DNA of 64,000 nucleotides from Lachnospiraceae bacterium P6A3 (GTDB lineage Bacteria; Bacillota; Clostridia; Lachnospirales; Lachnospiraceae). The first letter of the stretch is position 1, and every line of letters begins with the position of its first letter. The translations under genes and the position numbers were made by a program. Shown here in pieces: positions 58,528 through 64,000 of the stretch. Location of the stretch: the NCBI GenBank assembly GCA_000702085.1, contig JNKP01000005.1, positions 62,001 to 126,000 on the forward strand, in the 5' to 3' direction. Below the pieces are notes generated by a model, which worked only from the letters and a program-made list of their open reading frames with translations, was not told where the DNA came from and did not search any database.

Positions 58528-60528
58528 ATGAGTTCACAATTTTTCGGACTTAATATCGCATATTCAGGACTTTTGGCAGCAAATGCCAACCTTAATACAA
58601 CCGCAAATAACATTTCCAACGTCCAGACCGAAGGATATTCAAGGCAGCAGGTAGATACCCAGGCTGCATATCCCATCCGTACCTTCCAGAGATACGGCTG
58701 TGCCGGTGCGGGCGTTGATACTCTTTCCGTCGAGCGTATCAGAGACGGATTCTACGATCAGAAGTACTGGAACAACAACTCCAAGCTCGGCGAATACAAT
58801 ATGAAGAGCTACTACATGAGAGAGCTGGAAGATTACTTCTATGACAGCGGAACGAACGGCGGCTTTTCATCCATTTACGACAAGCTCATGATCACCGCTC
58901 TTGAAGAGATCATGAAGGATCCCGGATCATCCAGTGCAAAGAGCCAGTTTGTGGGATATGCCGGACAGCTTACCGATTACTTCAACCAGATCGTCGGAAA
59001 CCTTCAGAACGTACAGAAGGACGTAAACTCCGAGATCAAGATCAAAATAGACGACATCAACTCCATCTCCGGAGAGATCGCTACCCTCAACGAGCAGATC
59101 ACCACCATCGAGATGGGCGGACAGAAAGCAAATGAGCTCAGGGACAGAAGAGACCTTCTCATCGACAGATTATCCGAGATAGTCGATGTTGAGACCGAAG
59201 AGCTCCCCGTATATGACAAGAACGATCCCACCAGGGAGACCGGAGCTTACAGATTCATCGTTAAGATCGCAGGCGGCCAGTCACTGGTAGATGCCAAGGA
59301 GCATAACGAACTTGTATGCGTGGCACGTGCGGATTATGAAAAAGTAAACCAGACCGATATCAACGGACTTTACGATGTATATTGGGAGAACGGTGAGAAA
59401 TTCAAACTCTCGAATGCAAGACTCGGAGGCGAATTAAGAGGCCTTGTAGAGATGAGAGACGGAAATAACAGCGAATACTTTAACGGAACCGTTACCGAAA
59501 CCACCGTAAACGGTTATACCGATAAAGAAGGCGGAAAGCATGATACCGTAACCGTAGAAGTAACCGCTGATTTCCTCAAGGATCTCAATAAGAGTAATCT
59601 CTCAGACCAGGGCGGAATCATCAATCTCGGAAATACCGAATTTTACTACGATTCCTGGTCATACAAAGTAGATATAGATTCAACCGGAAAGGCAACCTAT
59701 TCATACACCTTCATTCTCAGCAACGAGCAGTCCCTTAACCCCAGACACGTAACCAATGACCGTGTGGGCAAGCCCGCCAAGATAGGTGATGATATCGGAT
59801 ACGAAGGAATTCCCTATTACATGGCTCAGCTCAATGAATGGGTAAGAACCTTCGCTCAGAAGTTCAACGACATCTTAAAGAGCGGTAATCAGACCGATGC
59901 CAATCCGGAAGGAACCGGAACGATAATGTTCACGGGAAATAAGGCTGCCGAAGACCAGCAGTACTTTTTCCCCGATCAGAAGGACGATACCGGAACCCAG
60001 ACAACCTGGAGAGCGGACACGCTCCTCAGGGCATATAATTCGGGAAGTGATGCTGAGAAGCAGTCAACATACGGTCAGAATCTCGTTGTTGATGTATCGG
60101 ATGATTCTTATTACAAGCTCACTGCAGAGAATTTCAGTATCCTGACTGCAATGGTCAACGATCCTACCCTCATGACCAATAAGTTCAAGGCCGGAGACGG
60201 AGTCGAGCAGAATGACCTCCTCGAAGCACTTCAGGATATGACAAATACCAAGGATGTCCTCTCATTCAGAGGCGGCACGGCATCAGGATACCTTGAAGGA
60301 GTCCTTTCGGACGTAGCACTGAATGCATCGGCAGCAAATACCGGAGTTGAAAGCTACGAAGCAGTACAGAAGTCCATAGGAAATACCAGACTTACCGTAT
60401 CCGGTGTAGACGAAGACGAAGAAGCGGTCAATCTGGTCAAATTCCAGAACGCTTATAACCTTTCTTCCAAGATGATATCCGTCTTCCAGGAGATATACAG
60501 AAGACTGATACTCGAAACGGGAGTATAA
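58528..60528 (+). CDS. flgK: Hook-filament junction protein FlgK, second copy
   Basis: A 666-residue FlgK paralogue: NIAYSGLLAANANLNTTANN then ISNVQTEGYSRQQVDTQAA at the N-terminus, and NLVKFQNAYNLSSKMISVFQ with YRRLILETGV at the end. Both D0 regions are intact. Overall similarity to the first copy is clear at the ends but low in the middle, so it is not a recent duplication. AAGAGGAAT precedes the ATG. Probably makes a distinct junction layer or replaces FlgK1. Confidence 0.92.
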   Translation: MSSQFFGLNIAYSGLLAANANLNTTANNISNVQTEGYSRQQVDTQAAYPIRTFQRYGCAGAGVDTLSVERIRDGFYDQKYWNNNSKLGEYNMKSYYMRELEDYFYDSGTNGGFSSIYDKLMITALEEIMKDPGSSSAKSQFVGYAGQLTDYFNQIVGNLQNVQKDVNSEIKIKIDDINSISGEIATLNEQITTIEMGGQKANELRDRRDLLIDRLSEIVDVETEELPVYDKNDPTRETGAYRFIVKIAGGQSLVDAKEHNELVCVARADYEKVNQTDINGLYDVYWENGEKFKLSNARLGGELRGLVEMRDGNNSEYFNGTVTETTVNGYTDKEGGKHDTVTVEVTADFLKDLNKSNLSDQGGIINLGNTEFYYDSWSYKVDIDSTGKATYSYTFILSNEQSLNPRHVTNDRVGKPAKIGDDIGYEGIPYYMAQLNEWVRTFAQKFNDILKSGNQTDANPEGTGTIMFTGNKAAEDQQYFFPDQKDDTGTQTTWRADTLLRAYNSGSDAEKQSTYGQNLVVDVSDDSYYKLTAENFSILTAMVNDPTLMTNKFKAGDGVEQNDLLEALQDMTNTKDVLSFRGGTASGYLEGVLSDVALNASAANTGVESYEAVQKSIGNTRLTVSGVDEDEEAVNLVKFQNAYNLSSKMISVFQEIYRRLILETGV

Positions 60529-60612
60529 TAGAACCATAATGCAGGGAAGGAACCCTCATTACAGATCGACAAGGATGTCTGACCAAGAGCGGAGGATCCG
60601 CAGGAGGCAGAT

Positions 60613-62265
60613 ATGCGTATTACCAATAAGATAATGCAGAGGAACAACCTCGCAAATATCAACACCAATAAAGTTCTCGAAGATAAACTCACAAGTCAGC
60701 TTTCTTCCGAAAAGAAGATCATACGTCCTTCCGACGACCCTGTTATCGCAATTAGGGCTCTTCGCCTGCGTTCCAACGTAACCGAAGTAACACAGTATTA
60801 TTCCAAGAACATCCCCGATGCCACCAGCTGGCTGAAAGTAACCGAGGATGCTCTTTCTTCGCTTTCTTCCATAATCACCTCATGTCAGAACGACTGCACC
60901 AAGGGAGCAAACGGCGACCTTACCAGTTCCGACAGAAATACCATTCTTGAAGAGCTCAAGGCATTTTCAAGTGAGATCTACAAGACCGGTGATGCGGACT
61001 ATGCGGGAAGATATGTATTTACCGGATACAGGACCGATACCTCTCTTTCTTTTCAGCAGCAGACATACATGAGATATCAGATGACAGAGCAGCTCGACAG
61101 AACCGCCATCGATTCCGTTACTCATGTAAAGCAGGGCGATATCGCAACCTGGACCGCTTCGAATTTCAACGATACGGCCCATAGCGCAATCGTAGAGCAG
61201 GATGTTGAGAAGTCCACCTGCTACAGATTCAGACTTTCATATAACGATCTTGATGAGGCAGGTGAGTACCAAGACGACATGCTGGGAACCTATAAGAAAG
61301 ATGACGGAGCCGGCAACATGGTCGATACACCCATCGGAGAGCCTCTCATTCAGTATTATGATGCAGCAGGCGTCCTTCAGACTATCGATAACATGACCGA
61401 GATCAAGTCCACAGCGGATCCCTATTCCGCAGCGGAAGCCGATCCCGACAGCGTTATTTATGTACCCGATACCGGTGAGATCCTTATCGGCAAGAACGTT
61501 TATGACAAACTGATGGCAACCAAAGATGATGCCACCACCGGAGATAAGGATGAATCCCAGATCCTCATTACTTATCAGAAGACCGAATTCAGGGCTGAAG
61601 ATCTCCGCCCCCAGCACTTCTTCAGAAGTGCATCAATGGAGGTAGAAAGGGACACCGCAACAGGTAATTTTACTGTAGATACCACCTCCTTAATAAGGTA
61701 TAATGAGAGTTACCTTGATACGACTCTCGAGAGACAGTCTATCGAGTATGATGTAGGTTTCAATACCACCATCAGAGTCAATTCAACAGCGGATGAATGC
61801 TTCAAACTCGGAATCGGAAGAGAGATAGACGATCTTGTAAATGCAATGCAGGCGGTTGTGGATCTTGAGACCACCATTTCCGACATTGAGAAGAAGAAGG
61901 CTGCCACCACCGATCCCGGTGAACTGGAAACTCTTCAGAAGCAGCTCGATGCGGCCAACAAGGCATTCACCTATCAGAAAGACATCGCTCAGAAGCGTTT
62001 CGAACAGGGAATTACCGCAATGCAGGGATATCTCAACGATACCAGCCTTGCAATCACCAATAACGGAACCAGATCCTCAAAGCTCGCACTTATCGAATCC
62101 AGACTTCAGAATCAGAAGACCACATTTGAGACTCTGCAGAGCCAGAACGAGGATATCGACATAACAGAGGTAGCAATCAGCTTGGAGAGCGCAAGCGTTA
62201 CCTACGAAGCGGCTCTTATGGCAACTAGCAAGATAATGCAGAACACACTGCTTAATTATCTGTAA
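60613..62265 (+). CDS. flgL: Flagellar hook-associated protein FlgL
   Basis: A 550-residue junction protein, N-terminal MRITNKIMQRNNLANINTNK and C-terminal flagellin-like helix (LEMSTKIMQNTLLNYL-type; here MATSKIMQNTLLNYL). It caps FlgK before the filament. It is longer than Bacillus FlgL (about 300 residues), with extra variable domains in the middle (residues 180-380). AGGAGG precedes the ATG. Ends 14 bases before fliW. Confidence 0.93.
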   Translation: MRITNKIMQRNNLANINTNKVLEDKLTSQLSSEKKIIRPSDDPVIAIRALRLRSNVTEVTQYYSKNIPDATSWLKVTEDALSSLSSIITSCQNDCTKGANGDLTSSDRNTILEELKAFSSEIYKTGDADYAGRYVFTGYRTDTSLSFQQQTYMRYQMTEQLDRTAIDSVTHVKQGDIATWTASNFNDTAHSAIVEQDVEKSTCYRFRLSYNDLDEAGEYQDDMLGTYKKDDGAGNMVDTPIGEPLIQYYDAAGVLQTIDNMTEIKSTADPYSAAEADPDSVIYVPDTGEILIGKNVYDKLMATKDDATTGDKDESQILITYQKTEFRAEDLRPQHFFRSASMEVERDTATGNFTVDTTSLIRYNESYLDTTLERQSIEYDVGFNTTIRVNSTADECFKLGIGREIDDLVNAMQAVVDLETTISDIEKKKAATTDPGELETLQKQLDAANKAFTYQKDIAQKRFEQGITAMQGYLNDTSLAITNNGTRSSKLALIESRLQNQKTTFETLQSQNEDIDITEVAISLESASVTYEAALMATSKIMQNTLLNYL

Positions 62266-62279
62266 GGAAAGGAGACCAT

Positions 62280-62738
62280 ATGTTTATCAAAACCAAGATA
62301 TTCGGAGAAGTAGAGATCAGTGACGACAAAATCCTTACCTTTGAGGACGGAATCATAGGTTTTCCGGATCTCAAGCACTTTACCCTTATCCATGATGAAG
62401 AGAAGGGCAAGGATGCAGGAATCAGATATTTTCAGTCTATAGAAGAACCCGCTTTCGCAATGCCCGTTATGAACCCTCTTATGGTTTGCGAAGATTATAA
62501 TCCCCAGGTCAGCGAGGAATTCCTTTCATCCCTCGGAAACATCAGCGATGAGAACATTGTTGTACTCGTAACAGTAACCGTTCCCACCGATCTGACCAAG
62601 ATGACCGTTAATCTCCAGGGACCCATCATCATCAATTCCGATGAAAAGAAAGGAGCCCAGATCATCGTAGAAGGCGGTGATTACCCCGTTAAGTTCCCTA
62701 TCTATGAGATTCTCAAGTCGAGAAAGGAGGGCGAATAA
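62280..62738 (+). CDS. fliW: Flagellar assembly factor FliW
   Basis: A 152-residue protein with the family pattern IFGEVEISDDKILTFEDGII then GFPDLKHFTLI, and VLVTVTVPTDLTKMTVNLQGP. FliW binds flagellin and CsrA; when flagellin is secreted, freed FliW blocks CsrA and lets flagellin mRNA be translated. csrA begins two bases after this stop, matching the FliW-CsrA switch of Bacillus. Confidence 0.96.
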   Translation: MFIKTKIFGEVEISDDKILTFEDGIIGFPDLKHFTLIHDEEKGKDAGIRYFQSIEEPAFAMPVMNPLMVCEDYNPQVSEEFLSSLGNISDENIVVLVTVTVPTDLTKMTVNLQGPIIINSDEKKGAQIIVEGGDYPVKFPIYEILKSRKEGE

Positions 62739-62740
62739 GA

Positions 62741-62959
62741 ATGCTTGCACTTTCCCGTAAAAAAGGCGAGGCCCTGGTCATTGCCAACAACATCGAAGTG
62801 ACCATCCTTGAGATCAAGGGTGATCAGGTTAAAGTCGGAATCTCCGCTCCTAGAGAGGTTCCCGTATACCGTAAAGAGATTTATCTCCAGATTCAGGATT
62901 CCAATAAGGCTGCTACGGATGTTTCCGGAATGCAGGCCCTCAAGGATCTCCTCGGCTGA
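62741..62959 (+). CDS. csrA: Translational regulator CsrA
   Basis: A 72-residue RNA-binding protein: MLALSRKKGEALVIANNIEV at the start, IKGDQVKVGISAPREVPVYR in the middle. It binds GGA-containing leaders, in Bacillus that of flagellin (hag). The ribosome site GGAGGG for csrA lies within the end of fliW. A strong terminator follows. Confidence 0.97.
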   Translation: MLALSRKKGEALVIANNIEVTILEIKGDQVKVGISAPREVPVYRKEIYLQIQDSNKAATDVSGMQALKDLLG

Positions 62960-62990
62960 TGGTTTCTTTTTCACAATGATATAAATGTTA

Positions 62991-63018
62991 CAGGGCGGCC
63001 ACAGACCGCCCTGTTTTC
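62991..63018 (+). terminator. Terminator after csrA
   Basis: Stem CAGGGCGG/CCGCCCTG (62991-62998, 63007-63014) followed by TTTTCTT. Confidence 0.88.
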
Positions 63019-63047
63019 TTGACAATTCGGGATTTTCCCGATAAAAT
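63019..63047 (+). promoter_or_regulatory. Strong sigma-A promoter for greA-lysS
   Basis: TTGACA (63019-63024), 17 bases, TAAAAT (63042-63047), 72 bases before the greA ATG. Confidence 0.8.
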
Positions 63048-63118
63048 GAGAACTTGCACGTAGTGCTATATAGAAGAAAGTGCATTAACGTACGTCACAG
63101 AAAGGGGAGTACCTAGAC

Positions 63119-63562
63119 ATGGAAGATACAAATAAGCTTACAAAAGAAGGTCTCAGACAGTATGAGGACGAGCTTCACGATCTGAAGGTAAACCGTCGTC
63201 AGGAAATCGCTCAGAAGATCAAGGAAGCACGTGAACAGGGCGACCTTTCCGAGAACGCTGAGTACGATGCAGCTAAGGACGAGCAGGGTAAGATCGAAGA
63301 CCGTATCGCTGAACTCGAAGAGCTTCTCAAGAACGCAGAGATCATTTCCGGAACCTTCGTTAAGGCTAAGGATCTTGAGACAGGCGAGACCGTTGAATAT
63401 AAAGTAGTTGGTTCCTCACAGGCAGATTCTCTCAACTTCATGATTTCCGACGAGAGCCCTGTAGGACGCGCACTCAAAGAGAGCAAAAAGGGTGAGACCG
63501 TTAAGGTTGATACTCCCGCAGGTGTTTTGAAGTTCAAGATCATCGATATCTGGAAGGATTAA
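63119..63562 (+). CDS. greA: Transcription elongation factor GreA
   Basis: Rescues backtracked RNA polymerase by stimulating transcript cleavage. N-terminal coiled coil with the acidic tip ([20 protein letters not shown] near 36-55) and C-terminal FKBP-like domain ([35 protein letters not shown]). At 147 residues it is about 10 shorter than usual (157-160); the missing part lies in the linker after NAEIIS, before the C-terminal domain. AAGGGGAG precedes the ATG. lysS follows after 10 bases. Confidence 0.95.
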   Translation: MEDTNKLTKEGLRQYEDELHDLKVNRRQEIAQKIKEAREQGDLSENAEYDAAKDEQGKIEDRIAELEELLKNAEIISGTFVKAKDLETGETVEYKVVGSSQADSLNFMISDESPVGRALKESKKGETVKVDTPAGVLKFKIIDIWKD

Positions 63563-63572
63563 GGTAATTAAG

Positions 63573-64000
63573 TTGGCAGACAATAATCAGCAGAATCAAA
63601 AGAATGCCCCTCAGGAAGACGTAGGACAGCTTCTCAAGGTCAGAAGACAGAAGCTTTCCGACCTTCAGGCAGCAGGAAGAGATCCCTTTGTCATCACCAA
63701 GTATGAGCAGACCCATCACACCGATGAGGTCATCGCCCTTTATGAGGCACATGAAAAAGAGATCCTTAAGGACTATGTAGAGCCCGAACTCACCGAGCCT
63801 GCAGAGGGTGCTGATAATGAAACAATCTCTGCATATCGTCAGGCTAAGAAGGAAGCATATAATAAGCGCCGTGAACTTCTTGATGCATCTCCCATCAATG
63901 TATCCATTGCCGGAAGAATGCTTTTCAAGAGAGTAATGGGCAAGGCTTCTTTTGCAAATATCCAGGATCTTAAGGGAAGAGTTCAGGTTTACGCTTCTCA
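63573..64000 (+). CDS. lysS: Lysyl-tRNA synthetase, N-terminal part (3' partial)
   Basis: Open frame from TTG 63573 to the window end. The conserved N-terminus of class II LysRS is readable: [20 protein letters not shown], then [12 protein letters not shown], and the OB-fold [20 protein letters not shown] with [13 protein letters not shown]. The insertion [20 protein letters not shown] between the helix and the OB fold is longer than in E. coli. AAGG lies eight bases before the TTG. Follows greA as in many Firmicutes. Confidence 0.93.
   Translation, partial: MADNNQQNQKNAPQEDVGQLLKVRRQKLSDLQAAGRDPFVITKYEQTHHTDEVIALYEAHEKEILKDYVEPELTEPAEGADNETISAYRQAKKEAYNKRRELLDASPINVSIAGRMLFKRVMGKASFANIQDLKGRVQVYAS

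Overview
The window is a 64 kb piece of a low-to-mid GC Firmicutes chromosome, most probably a motile, fibre-degrading member of the Lachnospiraceae (Clostridia). The basis is gene content and order: a murB-rapZ-whiA-crh-like block, ireB-ruvX-DUF1292, type III glutamine synthetase, PyrK/PyrD type 1B dihydroorotate dehydrogenase, a flgM-flgN-flgK-flgK-flgL-fliW-csrA cluster with sigma-D type promoters, strong AGGAG-type ribosome binding sites, frequent TTG starts, and a cytoplasmic GH10 xylanase. The genus cannot be fixed from the sequence. No phage, plasmid, insertion sequence or CRISPR array is visible; this is mostly core chromosome.

Layout. 1-4.4 kb: end of a ROK glucokinase, then murB, rapZ, whiA, a histidine-less HPr/Crh-like gene and a lipid kinase. 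4.6-8.9 kb: cyclophilin, GNAT acetyltransferase, a large alpha/beta hydrolase, tadA and thiN. 8.9-12.9 kb: cysE-prmA-rsmE-nifS (cysteine synthesis, ribosome methylation, sulfur mobilisation). 12.9-17.2 kb: GH10 xylanase, mtaB, a second histidine-less HPr-like gene, thiI. 17.3-22.9 kb: ireB-ruvX-DUF1292-rnj-ylbF, then a truncated mltG homologue, trmR and trhP, in the order of the Bacillus yrr cluster. 22.9-31.1 kb: LCP cell-wall ligase, glnN, a DUF815 ATPase, a lone tRNA-Gln(CUG), a CPBP protease, acyl-ACP thioesterase, cvfB and a yjfB-like motility gene. 31.3-36.5 kb: a CdaR/PucR-type regulator and the cell-separation set ftsE-ftsX-M23 hydrolase-S41 protease. 36.6-41.2 kb: CapA-like protein, SH3-NlpC/P60 hydrolase, deoC, pyridoxal kinase. 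41.3-49.7 kb: a MocR/PdxR-type regulator divergent from the kinase, an RND exporter with a long coiled-coil insertion, and pyrC-pyrK-pyrD. 49.9-55.6 kb: a sigma-D driven protein of unknown function, ispE, a GntR/FCD regulator, an unknown membrane protein, a lipoprotein peptidyl-prolyl isomerase and asnS. 55.7-63.0 kb: the late flagellar hook-filament junction cluster ending in the FliW-CsrA switch. 63.1-64.0 kb: greA and the start of lysS.

Themes. Several sets work together: nifS and thiI (tRNA 4-thiouridine), trmR and trhP (uridine-34 modification), FtsEX with the M23 hydrolase, pdx kinase with its likely regulator, FlgM/FlgN/FliW/CsrA as a checkpoint for flagellar late genes. I did not find a clearly new multi-gene system. 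The observations most worth a second look are two HPr-like proteins that keep the serine-46 region but have lost the catalytic histidine, a RapZ P-loop with Arg where Ser/Thr is expected, loss of glmR from the rapZ-whiA block, a tRNA-Gln with A1-U72 in place of U1-A72, an RND pump carrying about 270 residues of coiled coil, an 83-bp overlap of pyrC with that pump, and two near-identical sigma-D promoters, one of which drives an uncharacterised protein.
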